From: Proteles cristata cristata
Taxonomy: Eukaryota > Chordata > Mammalia > Carnivora > Hyaenidae
Length of the DNA: 64,000 nt
Direction: 5' to 3'
NCBI GenBank assembly: GCA_017311185.1
Contig: JAESUZ010003091.1
Span: 992,001 to 1,056,000 of the forward strand
A model generated the notes under the pieces. That model had not been told where the DNA came from and searched no databases. It saw only the letters and a list, made by a program, of their open reading frames with translations. Position numbers and translations under genes: made by a program. Position 1 is the first letter of the stretch. Each line of letters starts with the position of its first letter. Below are positions 1 to 10,959 of this stretch, piece after piece.

Positions 1-600
1 TGGTATAGCTCATATAGGAAAGATGGGATAAATACTTGATTCTGTTCTTATATTTGCCAGTTTTGAAATAATGAATTGATTCTCCAGCATCCCTTGAACT
101 TCGGCCAGTTGGCTGTTTAAAAAAACATTAGTAGCATAATTATGATTTTCTGGCTTTAAACATATTTGATCTTCAGTCCATCGTGACTAGTATCGCTCCT
201 GACCCTCATATTGCCCCTTCATGAGCTCCCAATGTGGCTCCCTTCCATCTGGGGCGACAGGTGGGTCAAGTCTCTGCATCTCAGTGTCGCAGATGCCCTC
301 CACCCCTGTCTCCCCAGCTTTCTACCTGATGTCCGCCTGTAAGTGTCTCAGTTTAATTCCTCTGGTCCTTTGTCCCCGACTCTCCCCATCTCAGTGACTA
401 TTTCCTGAATGAATGAATGAATGAATGAATGCATCATCTCCCCAACTCTCAGTCTACTCTGTCTCTATGAACCTCTTGATTTCTGAAGGCCACATTTTCT
501 TCATCTGTATCTGCAACGGGATTATTTGTTGTCACGAGGGACAAAGGATCATCGTTGTGATCTGATTGTCGCATCTGCCTCCCAGACTCCACCCACGGCT
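1..600. other. Intergenic, no gene seen
   Basis: No conserved coding segment or splice-site pair was recognised. The only structured element is a short TGAA tetranucleotide run at 406-431. By synteny this should lie on the SGCA side of PPP1R9B. Confidence 0.5.
406..431. repeat. (TGAA)n microsatellite
   Basis: About six and a half uninterrupted tgaa units. Confidence 0.9.
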
Positions 601-659
601 TTCCTCCCCTCCTCTTCGCCGCCCCCAGCCAACAACAAAGGATGCGATCTGTCAGGCTG

Positions 660-673
660 CCACGAGAGGGCGC
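660..673 (+). promoter_or_regulatory. Candidate CTCF site
   Basis: CCACGAGAGGGCGC matches the core CCASYAGRKGGCRS at 13 of 14 positions; the single mismatch is the G at the Y position. Occupancy is inferred only. Confidence 0.55.
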
Positions 674-695
674 GTTCGCGGCTGCAACCCGGACC

Positions 696-707
696 TGCGC
701 CTGCGCA
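696..707. promoter_or_regulatory. Candidate NRF1 site
   Basis: TGCGCCTGCGCA is the NRF1 palindrome TGCGCATGCGCA with one central substitution. It lies in the orphan CpG island, where such sites usually mark TATA-less promoters. Confidence 0.5.
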
Positions 708-1261
708 ATGTTGGGGCCGGGCCGAGCCGGGCCGGGTAGGGGCGGGGGGAGGGGTCGGGTAGGGGGGAGGGGCGAGAGCGCCCCGCCCCGGGTTGGGGAT
801 GCGCGTCACTCGTGTGTGCTGAGAGCTGCAGCTGCAGGAGGCGACGCAGGAGGAGGCCGACGGCCTCGAGCCTTACCTCGTCCTCCCCTTCCGGGTCCGG
901 AGGATGTTCTTCCCAGCGGGGAGGAGAATCCGCGCGGAGGCAGGGGGCCGGACGCAATGCCGTCTTCCCCGCCATCCTCAGCGTTTGTATCCACCCTCTG
1001 ACTTCCAAGGACATGTCCATATTTCCCCACGACATGGGGGCACCAGTCTGAGGACCTGAGTGTACCCAGAATCCTCCCCTTTTTATCGTTGAACTTCAGC
1101 CCTCAAAGAGGTTCCTTGAAGCCTTGTGACCGCCCAGAGCAATCAATCAGGAGTCTGAGAATACCGGAGACCATCCCTGCCCAAACTTTTTAGCTTACAG
1201 GAGAAACAGAAGGGGAGGGTCAGTCAGAGGCCTCCGGGCACAGTGTTCCTCCCAGCTAGAT

Positions 1262-1356
1262 CTGCGGACACTCCCTCGCTGTCAAGTGGGGGTAATAAGA
1301 ATCAATGAGATAATGGAATCCAAAGTGCTTTGTAAACTGTAAAGCTCTGGAGAAAG
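1262..1356 (+). repeat. MIR fragment
   Basis: The text resembles the MIR 3' half (gggtaataagaat, gagataatg, aaagtgctttgtaaa). Confidence 0.55.
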
Positions 1357-1479
1357 GGGTGAGGGGTCTTTCATTTATTTATAGCTGACAGTGCAAGACA
1401 ATAGCTGCTCAGGGCCAGCCCACTGGCAAGGCCGGAGAGCTGGGAGAAGTCAGATTTAGAAGCTACCACTCTGTGATGG

Positions 1480-2905
1480 AAGGATTAGGAAAATAAAAGA
1501 AACGAAATCTCTGACATTTTTGGCAGATGGTATGACTATTTATACGGAACCTCCGAGAGATATCACAGGCATGTTCTGAGGATTATTAAGAGAGATCCAC
1601 AAGGTTGCAGGACAAAAAAATTAACATCCAAATACAAGTAAAATACAAAATGCAACAGCATTCTAATAACTAGCAATGTTATTAGAAACTGTATATATTT
1701 TTAAAAATAAATCATTAACAATCCAATTCAAATTGGACAGCGCCCCGAAAAAACTCACAGATACTTCTGAGGAAAAACTATAAGCTATAAAACTATAAAA
1801 GCTATAGGCTACAAAAGGAATACGTGGAGAGATGTATTAAATTTAGGGATGAGAAGCCTCAATGTCATGAAAACAATTCTCTCCATATTAATCTGATTCA
1901 ATGCAAGTCTAATAAATATTCCAATAGAATTTTTCGGAGTTAGGCAAGTCTATTCTAAAATTCATACAGAAGAGCCAAGGACCCAGAAGAGGCTAGATAG
2001 TTCTGAAAAGGAATAAGCCCCTAGCAGATACCAAGACTTACTTGAAAGCGATATTAATTAAAACAATGTGGTATCGGCGCTGGGCTGGACAAAGAGATCA
2101 ATAGAATAGAGTGCTCAGAAACAGGTCCAAGCGTATGTGGGAATGTGATTTATGATGTCAGTGGCATTGCGACTCAGTGAGAGGGAATAGACTATTTAAT
2201 AAAAAGTGTGGTGGCAATTGGCTTTTCAAATGAAAAATCTTCACACCATCCATAAATATGAATTCCAGATGGATTAAAGACCTAAGAGTGAAAAAATACA
2301 ACTTTAAAATACTTAGAAGAAAATGTGTGAAATCTCAGGGTAGGAAGAGGTTTCTCAAACTAGGGACATGATTCACAAAAGACAGATCAATTTTACTACA
2401 TTACCAAAAAAAAGCTTTCTGCTATGAAAATGACATGATAAACAAATTTAAAAGTCAAATAACACCCTCAACAACAATGTTGGCAGCATGTGAAACAGAT
2501 AAAAAGGACCTGAAAATAATGTGATATGTGTCAACTGTACTAAAAAAATATATTAGAATTTTTAAAATAATAATAAACAAACAAAAGGTTAGTATCCAAG
2601 GGGCTCCCGGGTGGCTGGGTCGGTTGGGTGTCCGACTTCGGCTCAGGTCACAATCTTGCAGTTCGTGAGTTTGAGCCCCGTGTCGGGCTCTTTGCTGACA
2701 GCTCAGAGCCAGGAGCCTGTCTTCAGATTCTGTGTCTCCCTCTCTCTCTGCTCTTCCCCTACTTATTCTCCCTCCCTCTCTCTTTCTCTCTCTCTCTCAA
2801 ATAAACATTTAAAAAAATTAAAAGGTTAGTATCCAAGATATATAAAGAACTCCTACAAAGCAATAAGGAAAACACAGATGTTTTGAGTGCCATCCCAAAT
2901 GGCAT
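1480..2905 (+). mobile_element. L1 (LINE-1) ORF2 relic, dead
   Basis: The block resembles the 3' part of L1 ORF2 in sense orientation, with phrases such as caatagaatagagtgctcag, agatggattaaagacctaag and ttagtatccaagatatataaagaac in the family order. Frameshifts and stops abound and no long ORF remains, so it cannot mobilise. A younger SINE (2601-2819) splits it near its 3' end. Confidence 0.75.
2601..2819 (+). mobile_element. CAN-SINE in an L1 relic
   Basis: A tRNA-Lys-derived head (gctcccgggtggctgggtcg), a B-box-like segment, a CT-rich stretch and an A tail are present. The copy is flanked by a perfect 18-bp target-site duplication aaaaggttagtatccaag at 2583-2600 and 2820-2837, so it is younger than the L1 it interrupts. 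Confidence 0.95.
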
Positions 2906-2918
2906 TCTTTGCCTTCTT

Positions 2919-3139
2919 TTTTTTTTTTTAATGTTTTTATTTATTTCTAGGAGAAAGAGAGAGACAGTGTGAGCAGGGGAGGGTCAGAGAGAGAGGGAAT
3001 CACAGACTCTGAAACAGGCTCCAGGCCCTGAGCTGGCAGTCAGCACAGAGCCCGACGCGGGGCTCGAACCCACGAACCACGAGATCATGACCCAAGCGAA
3101 AGTCAGACGCTTAACCGACTAAGCCACCCAGGCGCCCCA
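2919..3139 (-). mobile_element. CAN-SINE
   Basis: Full-length reverse copy: poly-T, GA-rich segment, then gagatcatgacc and a ccacccaggcgcccc end. A short direct repeat gccttctt flanks it (2911-2918 and 3140-3147). Confidence 0.95.
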
Positions 3140-3279
3140 GCCTTCTTCCCTGCTAATGGAACCCTGGTCTGATTCAGGAATCAGGAGTCTAGGCTTTTGG
3201 GGAGGCTGGGCCTTCCCCAGCTGCATCAGGTGAATGGTGATCGGTATACATATAGCATGAAATTCAGTTCCTCCAGTCA

Positions 3280-3665
3280 GTGGTTGGTTTAGGTGTAGAC
3301 AGGTATGTAATTCTGGCTGCCAAGACCAGAAGGGAGATCATCTGTGGAGCCTCCAGGAAAGAGACACTTGAGAAGAAAATGGCCACTGTCTTCTACTTCT
3401 GGACATTTGTCTGCACAAGACACCTGAAGCTATGGGCACCATTGTGGACCGTGAGGGTCTGGTCTAAGGGGTAAGCAGACGTGATGGGGAGGATATTGTG
3501 GGAAGATGGAAAGAACCTGATCCTTGGTCGTCGCGGCTGTGATTCTGAATTAACCAACCCTAGGCCTTCTTGTTATAGGAGATAACAAAATTCCTTTTCC
3601 ACTTAAGCCACCTTAGTTGGGCTTTCCATAACTTGCATCAAAAGGTGCGACGGGGGGTGGAGGGT
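3280..3665. other. Intergenic, no gene seen
   Basis: The stretch between two SINEs has one short ORF without recognisable homology or splice context. Nothing supports a gene. Confidence 0.4.
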
Positions 3666-3872
3666 GCGCCTAGGTGGCTCTGTCAGTTGAGCTTCTGACT
3701 TCGGCTCAGATCATGATCTCACAGTTCCTGAGTTCGAGCCCAGCATCGGGCTCTGTGCTGTTAGTGTGGAGCCTGCTTCAGATCCTCTGTAACACACACA
3801 CACCTCTCTTCACCTCCCTCACTTGCATGTGCGTGTGCTTTCTCAAAAATAAAATAAAACATTTTAAAAAAA
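3664..3872 (+). mobile_element. CAN-SINE
   Basis: Starts gtgcgcctaggtggctc, contains the tcatgatctcacag body and ends in an A-rich tail. It carries a short CA run in place of part of the CT-rich segment. Confidence 0.92.
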
Positions 3873-3959
3873 GTGGAAAGGGTAGCAAAGGAGATGGTCA
3901 TAAGCAATTCCAGGGGAGGAAACCCGATGGCCGGCGAGCATGATAGGAAGCTTGATCTC

Positions 3960-4890
3960 ATAGGCAGGGAATGCAGGCTTAGCTGAGATACCACTTCACA
4001 CCCATGAGACCGACAAAAATAAAAAGTCTCACAAGAGCAGATGTTGGCAAGGATGTGGTCAGACAGGACATCTTGTCCAGATGCTGGCGGCGAGGGCATG
4101 AAGTGGAGCCGTCGCTGGAGAGGGCGGTTGGGCGGTACCCGACTTGTAGAAGGGGTGCCTTCCTTCAACTTTGGCTCTCTGCTCCGAGGTATATGCTCTC
4201 CAGAAGGGTTCACACAAGTATGCGGGTGTTCACTGAAGCCCTGTTTATACCAGTGAAACACAAACACCTCAAATGCCCTTCACGAGAGGAACTGATAAAT
4301 AAATTGCGGCTTATTCCCATGCCGAAATAACAAACAGAAGTCAGAGCGAAGGAATCAAAGCCACATGTATCATTGTGGCTCCTTTGTGAAAATCAAGCCA
4401 GATGAAAAAAGACACAAAATGATTCGCACAATCAGATGGCTGTTGTATCCATGCTCATAATACAGAGAGCATTACTGTCTGATGTTTTATGAATACTTCA
4501 ATGTGTAGGGAAAATATCAAATTATGGGCTGGATTTATCAAGGAAGGAAATTCTGATAACATGCTACAACACAGAGGAGCCTCAAAAATGTTGTGCCAAG
4601 CGAAATGAACCAGGCACAGAAGAACAAATACTAGACGACTCCACTCGCATGGAGTGCCCAGAGGTGTCACATTCAGAGAGACAGGAAGTAAAACGGTGGC
4701 AGCCAGTGGCTGGGGGTGTGGAAGACTTGGGGGTGTTTAATGAGTCCAGAGTTCCAGCTGGGAAGAATAGAAGGTTCTGGCCACGGATGGTGGTGGTGGT
4801 GTAGGACCGTGTGGAGGTACTGAACGGCACTGAACTGAACCCTTCAAAGGATTAAAAAAGCAAAGTTTATGTTATTTTCTCTATTTCACA
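3960..4890 (+). mobile_element. L1M-type L1 3' end, dead
   Basis: It begins with gagataccacttcacaccc, typical of the end of L1 ORF2. It runs through the ORF2 terminus and a 3' UTR-like segment (gagacaggaagtaaaacggtgg, cactgaactgaaccc) of older mammalian L1M elements. The reading frame is broken in many places. Confidence 0.75.
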
Positions 4891-5118
4891 ATTAAAACAA
4901 TGATTATTTATGGGCCATGAAGGGCACATCCAAAATCTGTGATGGCAGGTAGGGCGCGCAACGGGACCAGGGAAAAACAGAAAGCGCCGACTCTACTGTT
5001 CTTTTCTATGAAGGAACCTGAAGCAAAAATGATGCAATGCTAGCATCTGCAAATTCTGTTTGTTCTGTGATTCTCTGAACGTTTCTTATTTCTAAAACTT
5101 TCCAAACTAAAATTATGT

Positions 5119-5168
5119 ACATCATATATATCATATATACCATATATCATATATATATATATATATAA
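5119..5168. repeat. (AT)n low-complexity run
   Basis: Alternating atatat with interruptions, followed by a poly-T stretch at about 5179-5193. Confidence 0.85.
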
Positions 5169-5199
5169 AATCATACTTCTTTTTTTTTTTTTAGAAAGA

Positions 5200-5765
5200 A
5201 GAGTTTTCTGGAATAGAACTGCTCTGAAGTGGCAGGATGTGTCCCCTCAAGGTCACCTGAAGTGCAAGGGGTTGAACGTGGGCCATGGGAGAGCTGGCCT
5301 ACGGAGGGTGCACCAGTGCCAGGTGCCGCACCAGGCTAAGCCTGGCGGAACCAGGCGGGAAAGGAGCTGGCATGGGCAACATTTTCTTCTCCCCTGACCC
5401 AGAGCAGGTGAGGCCAGAGGAACTCCGGCAGCCAGTGTCCTCCTCAGGCACCCACTCCACAAGATGCAGAGAGCAGCTGAACAATACAAGCCACCCTCCG
5501 GACACAGGAATGCAGACTATTAGCAGTGGGAGCCGGCACCAGAGTCCTTCGAATCCACTGATGACCAAGTACATTGCCCAATCTTTCTGGTTCATTTTTT
5601 TTCTTTGACCTCCCTGCACATCTCTGGAGCTCCCACAGCTATGGCTGTCTGCATTGCAAAATACATATTTACAGGCCCTCTAAGCTTGGCTAAATATAGG
5701 CTTTCTTTAAAAGCAACTGATGAGTTGGAGAAATCTTTCTTCTGTCCCACCCTTTCCCCACTCCC
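5200..5765. other. Intergenic, no gene seen
   Basis: Unique-looking sequence. Short overlapping ORFs on both strands show no recognisable protein family. Confidence 0.4.
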
Positions 5766-5767
5766 CA

Positions 5768-5771
<4 letters not shown>

Positions 5772-5831
<60 letters not shown>
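5772..5831. repeat. (CA)n microsatellite
   Basis: About 30 uninterrupted CA units, long enough to be polymorphic. Confidence 0.97.
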
Positions 5832-5833
<2 letters not shown>

Positions 5834-6051
5834 ACTCCTCCTTCTGTAAGTGGACCCCAAAGGACTCCTGTCCTTGCTTAGGCAATGGGGGGAGGGGGGC
5901 TCTTGAGACACCAAGAGGCAGGAATGAAAAACCCTCTGGGAAGTCGAGAAGGGAGGTCACCTTCACTTCAGGGATGATCCCAAAAGATTTGGAGGACCTT
6001 AGTCAGGGGGCATTTATATTTCAGAACTCCATCTAAGAGACCTCAGAGGGA

Positions 6052-6274
6052 GGGGCGCCCTGGTGGCTCAGGAGGTTGAGTTAATTTTGGCTCTGGTCAT
6101 GATCTCATGGTCATGGGATCAAGCCTGTGATGGGCTCTGGGCTGAGTGTGGAGTCTGCTTGGGATTCTCTCTCTCTTTCTCTCTCTCTCTCTCCCCCTTC
6201 CCCCGCTTTCTCTTTCTCCCTCTCTTTCTCTCTCTCAAAATAAATGGACATTACAAAAATTAATTTTAAAAAAT
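6052..6274 (+). mobile_element. CAN-SINE
   Basis: Head ggggcgccctggtggctca, body tcatgatctcatgg, an expanded CT-rich tract (about 6164-6237) and an A-rich tail. Confidence 0.93.
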
Positions 6275-6489
6275 TGGCCTTAGAAGGAAACAAGAGGCTG
6301 GAAGCTTCACGGAGACCCACACAGAGATGTCAGCGCTGACGCCCAGTTTTGGCCACACCCGCTCACACATGTGCACGCACCTCCATACATGTTCAAATAC
6401 ACACACAGTCAACAACAGGAGACTCACCCAGCTGCGACTGTGTGCCAGGAGCCATTCTAAACGCATAAAACACTCACAGAACTCATTTA

Positions 6490-6775
6490 ATCGTTAACAC
6501 TATGAGCTTGCTATGTTTCCTCCAGAAGACATTTGTTAAAATCCCTTCACTGGGAAGTGGCAGGTTGGGAACAAAGACCGTCTGGCTTCAGAGCCCCAGT
6601 TCTGCCTGGCTCCACGGAGAGTTGGGGAGACTCGGGGTCTCCCCGCGCTCAGGAGACATGCTCAGACATACAGATTGAGCTCTTTGAGGAAATGAGGCTT
6701 AGGGAGGGAAAATGACTAACCCCAGGTCACCCAGTAAATGGATGAAGCTATGATTCAGTTCAGACCTTTTGATCC
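6490..6775 (-). repeat. MIR-like fragments
   Basis: The reverse MIR 3' motif (actaaccccaggtcacccag) and a preceding aactcatttaatcgttaac segment suggest one or two MIR relics separated by unrelated sequence. Confidence 0.45.
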
Positions 6776-6779
6776 ACAG

Positions 6780-7440
6780 CCTGGTCTTTCCTCTAAAACT
6801 GGGTAAGTCACTTCCCTCTGCACGTCTCAGCCCTCCTCATTCCCCTGGGAAGGGGTCAACCAAGGGCCACTAAAGGCCCCCGCAGCACCGACATCCTGGA
6901 TTTATGTTGTCCTCTGTGGAGTTGTGTGAGAACACACACGCCTTTTCCAGCATCTTCATATCTGCCCGAGCTCCTGGCAGAGGAGGACAGATGAAGGGGA
7001 GTGATTGGGGCGGGGACCGCTGGCTCCCCACAAAATGGTCAAAGGGCAGGGTCTAGGTCGGCCTCAGCTCAGATGACTGTGGCCGCAGAAACACAACGTT
7101 CAGAGGCTGAGTCTCAAGGCCCCAGGGCTGGGAAGAGAAGCCAGCCTTGGCGCCCAGCCCAGGCCTGAGCCCAGGGCACTGAAGGCTTAGGACTTATCAC
7201 AGATCTCCCTGCCTTCATCACCCGTTACACCTGGTGTTTAAAACTGGCGAGCCTGGAGGAACGTCTCAGGGGCCCCTCATCAGGTCTGGGGGTAGGAGGA
7301 AAATGGGGAGGGGCTTTATCAAGAGAAGGGTCAAGGGCAGATGATCTCTCCCTATAGAAGCCCCCAGCCTTTTGATCAAGAACCTGGAGAGGCATCTCCT
7401 TCCCCACACACCCTACCTTCTGTGTTCCAGCTACTTTATT
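6780..7440. other. Intergenic, no gene seen
   Basis: No repeat, coding or RNA-gene signal was recognised. Confidence 0.4.
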
Positions 7441-7444
7441 CTGT

Positions 7445-7540
7445 TTATTCTGTCAGAGCAGAGACACCGAGTAACTTTTCCAAGGTCACACAGCTAGCAG
7501 GTGGTGGAGCCACGATCTGAACTCGGATAAGCCCAGCTCC
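7445..7540 (-). repeat. MIR fragment
   Basis: Contains the reverse MIR core (ccaaggtcacacagctagca). Confidence 0.7.
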
Positions 7541-7606
7541 TGGGTCAACATTGGGAACCTCCTCACCCTCTCTTCCAGGGTAAGGTGAGGAAGGAACTTC
7601 CATTTA

Positions 7607-7789
7607 GAATTTTTTTTAATGTTTTTTTATTTTTGAGGGGGGTAGGGGCAGAGAGTGGGAGACTCAGAAACCGAAGCAGGCTCCAGGCTCTGAGCTGTGA
7701 CGTGGAGGGCGACTCAAACTCACAAGCCGTGAGATCATGACCTGAGCCCAAGTCAGATGCTTAACCAACTGAGCCACCCAGGCGCCCCT
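7607..7789 (-). mobile_element. CAN-SINE
   Basis: Reverse copy ending ccacccaggcgcccc, flanked by a perfect 15-bp duplication aggaacttccattta at 7592-7606 and 7790-7804. Confidence 0.95.
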
Positions 7790-7809
7790 AGGAACTTCCA
7801 TTTAAAGAC

Positions 7810-10150
7810 CACCAGACAACTTGGCCATCGAGGCCTTCCCCACACAGGACAAGAGAAGGGATGATTAAATTACCATGGGGTGCTGGTCTGAAGGAGCGGG
7901 GTGAGGATCACAGCCAGGGGAACAGAAATTAGGTTTAAATCTTGCCATTTGGATGGTAACCCTCCCAAATGTACCCTCACTGCAGGGGGGATTCCAGGCA
8001 GGCAGGGAGGGGAACGGAGGAGATAACACCCCATTCCCTACCCTTCTAGTCTGGAAGGCCAGCCTAATCTCGCAGGCCAGCCGGCTTGGTGCCTCACCCC
8101 AGGGAAGGAGTGATGGTAAAGCACTTACTGATCCATAAAAGCTTCTTCGGGAATTCTGGCTGGGGGTGTCGCTGAGCTAACCGGGAGCCCATGAAATAAT
8201 AATCCTCGCCCATTAGCCTCCAGCCATCCAAGCTCTGGGCCGACTCCACCCTCCTGCCTCCCAAAGCACTTAAAAGGGTTTCACCCTTGGACAAGGGAGA
8301 TCCAAGCACCTCAGTAATCCAGGTCACCCCCATGCTGCTGCCACTGCTGCTGGAGGTGGTGGGGGTCCCAGAGTCACTGGTCCTGACTGCTGGTTCTCAG
8401 CTCCTCCTCCCACCCTTAGAAGCCAGCTTCCCCACCTGGCCAAAAGCGTGGCCCCAGACCCCTTGGGCTGGGACCAGTTAAGATGACTCATCCCAGGGTG
8501 TGGGAGATTCTGGGCAGAACACCCAGGGGCCTGCGCCCTCCTCCAGTCCACACAAGAGTTTCTGGGGACACTTGCCCAAACTCCCATCCCTCGGCTAGGT
8601 GAGATTTCTGTCTCACCCAGCTTCCACCGTGCGGTCGGGGGGACCTTCGAGGGGAGGCAGATTTCAAGCTCCAGACTGGAACTTGGAAACCCAAGTCCCA
8701 AGGCTTGTTCTTCAAAGACGTCTTCTACAAAGGGTTAGGAGGGAGGGGAGACTGGGGATGGCTTCTTCAGTCTGTTATCCCAAAGCGTAAAATTGGGAGG
8801 TGCGGAGCGGAAAGCTACCAGGGCAGCTGGGCAAAGAGGCAGGTGTCACTGCAAAGCCTCAGGTCTGGCTTTATTTCCGGTTCCTGCTTAGAGCCCCAAT
8901 CTTCCCTCTCTCTTAGTCTCTGGATCCAGTCCTCGGGTTCCTGGCCCCTCCCTGCCCCAATATTCAGGATTCCCAGGCAGCTTCCCACACCCCATCCCCC
9001 AGGGTCCTTTGCACGTGTTAACCGGCTTATATCCCCGCAAACCCCCCCCCCACCCCTACAGCAGAGGGGTGGGAGGATTCCCTACAACAGCCCTTCTAGG
9101 CAAGCTGGGGAGAGAGTGGGAGATTGGGAAGAAGAGGAAGAGGATGGAAGAGAAGAGGGCGGGGGAGGAGGCAGAGACCGCAGGAAGGCCTGAGATGCAG
9201 GAAGCAGCTGGGAGTGGGGGGAGGCTTTGTGCCTGAGTTGTTCCCTGGGTCCTAGGGTCCACCCTGTTCAGCATTTTGTGGCATCTGTGGAGTGAGGCAG
9301 CGCATCTGGATCCGTCACGGTCTAGAGGGTGGACATTTACTCCCAGGCCTGGCGCCTGGGAACGGGTAGAGGGCAAACCCAGGCTCCCTGTTGTATATGT
9401 GGGGTTGAGGAGAGCATCACAACAACTTTCTGGGTTGTCGGGACAGGGGGACAGGGGTTGTGCGGGTCACTACCATCTTTCTCCCCTCCTCCCTAACACA
9501 CACTTGCACACAGTGGCCGGGATCCCTTGGATCGGAGACCCAAGCTAGACCTCTCACTGCTGAAACCTTGGCCCCAGGCCTCCAGAATTCCTCCTGCCAA
9601 ATCCCTTCCTCTTGTTGAGAGGCAAGAGTGCCCTAGCAGGGGCTTGAAGGCAGGGATTACATCTCCTCCCTTACCTCCTGGGTGCTGGGCAGGGTGACAC
9701 CCCTTTCAGACTTCCAAAGGACAAAGGCCAGCTTTGGGCTGCCACCTGAGCGATGAGGACCATTTCCGTTCCCCTTTCCTCCTCCACCACAAAGCCAGCA
9801 ACACTGGACCCAGCTTTCACACCTTAGAGAGTGCAAACGGTTCTACAGGAGAATTTCTTAAAATGCAGATTCCCGCTCCGGCCTCTGAGGTTGTGCTTCG
9901 CAAAGTTTGGAGGAGGGCCCAGAAATCTGAATTCAAAACACAATTTTTTAAGGGCCCATAGGTTTTGATGCTGATGGCCTTGAACCATACTAGGGAACTC
10001 CCAAGGACCTTGAAGGAAATGATCCTTTGCCCCGCCCCACTAATCTCCCTTCACATTTGGGATGGAGACAGGACCGCACAGAGACCACTGGGGCCAGATT
10101 GCCTCCCCGCACCCGGTATTTGGTGCGGGTGTGCTTTTGTGGGTTGTGAT
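7810..10150. other. Intergenic, upstream of PPP1R9B
   Basis: No gene was recognised. A C-run lies at about 9042-9051 and a purine-rich GA/GGA tract at about 9110-9180. Many short ORFs occur on both strands, none with a family I recognise. Distal regulatory elements of PPP1R9B could lie here but cannot be shown from sequence alone. Confidence 0.4.
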
Positions 10151-10482
10151 AAGCCGCAGCCAGAAGCTGGGATGGAAGGGCTGAAGAGGGCAGGCCAGGA
10201 TCTGGGGTCAGCGTCAGGCGGTCGGCGAGGGACGGGCAGGGGAGGGGACACGTTCGGGAGGAGGGGAAGGGGAGGGCTCACGGATTCCGGCCCCGGAAAT
10301 CCGATCCCTTTAGGACCCAGAGGTGCCAGTCCCCCAGCGGCGGCGGCGAGAAGGGCAGCCGCTCGGTCTCGGGCAGCCGCCGCTCCGGCAGAGCCAGAGA
10401 AAGACCGAGGCTCGGGGCGCGGGGGGGAGGGAGGGAGGGAGGGTGGCGCGGCGGCGGAGCGGCCCGGGCCGGCCGAGCAGCC

Positions 10483-10563
10483 ATGGGCGCCGGGGTGCCG
10501 GGCCCCCCGAGAGCCGAGGCCCCCGGCCGGGGTGGGGGACGCCCGGGCTGCCAGCCCCGCTGA
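10483..10563 (+). other. Possible uORF in PPP1R9B 5' leader (26 aa)
   Basis: The ATG at 10483 sits in a near-ideal start context (gcagccATGG) and is followed by 26 codons and TGA at 10561-10563. It ends about 400 bases before the spinophilin ATG. It matters only if transcription starts upstream of it, which is unknown. Confidence 0.35.
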
Positions 10564-10765
10564 CACCGCCTCGGACGATGTGAGCCGGCGCCTCCGCCGC
10601 TGCTTCGCGGGCAGGGCGCGCGGTCCCACCGGCCCCGGCCGCCGCTTTTCTAATTTGGGTGGGGGCGACCGTAGCAGGCCAATCTCTCGGGCTTTGAAAG
10701 AGGGGCTGGCTGGCTGTGGCAGCTGGATTGGGGGAGGCGACCCACACAGGGCGCTCGGAGGGCTT

Positions 10766-10795
10766 TTTTTTTTCCCTTTTTTTTTTTTTTTTTTA
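10766..10795. repeat. Poly-T / pyrimidine tract
   Basis: A T-run of about 30 bases with a short CCC interruption, inside otherwise GC-rich PPP1R9B upstream sequence. Confidence 0.85.
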
Positions 10796-10959
10796 AGCGG
10801 GGTTAACTGTTTTTGGCAGCTTGGTTCGGGGGGAGCCTAAAAAAGGCCTTCCGGGGTTTCTTTTCTCGGGGGGGAGGGGGCGGTGGTCCCGACTTGGCCA
10901 GCCGCCTGTTGGAGGGGGGGAGCGGGAAGCGAGGGGATGCGCCCCCGTCTCCCCCCACC

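Larger units (their letters stand above)
600..1000. promoter_or_regulatory. Orphan CpG island, possible promoter or CTCF/NRF1 element
   Basis: A GC- and CpG-dense block stands in otherwise AT-moderate intergenic DNA, about 10 kb upstream of PPP1R9B. It carries a near-consensus CTCF motif at 660-673, an NRF1-like palindrome at 696-707 and a G-run cluster at about 737-773. No coding exon could be attached to it. It may be the start of a non-coding transcript, an alternative upstream promoter, or an unmethylated CTCF/enhancer island. CpG density was judged by eye, not computed. Confidence 0.6.

Noticed and set aside
1480..2905. L1 ORF2 relic considered as a live element
   Set aside because: No long frame survives, the 5' part is missing and a SINE interrupts it.
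5605..6036. ORFs running through the (CA)n repeat on both strands
   Set aside because: Thr/His and Val/Cys dipeptide runs are simple translation of the microsatellite.
9965..10840. 291-codon + strand ORF upstream of PPP1R9B
   Set aside because: GC-rich open frame through the promoter with no recognised homology, in a different frame from spinophilin.
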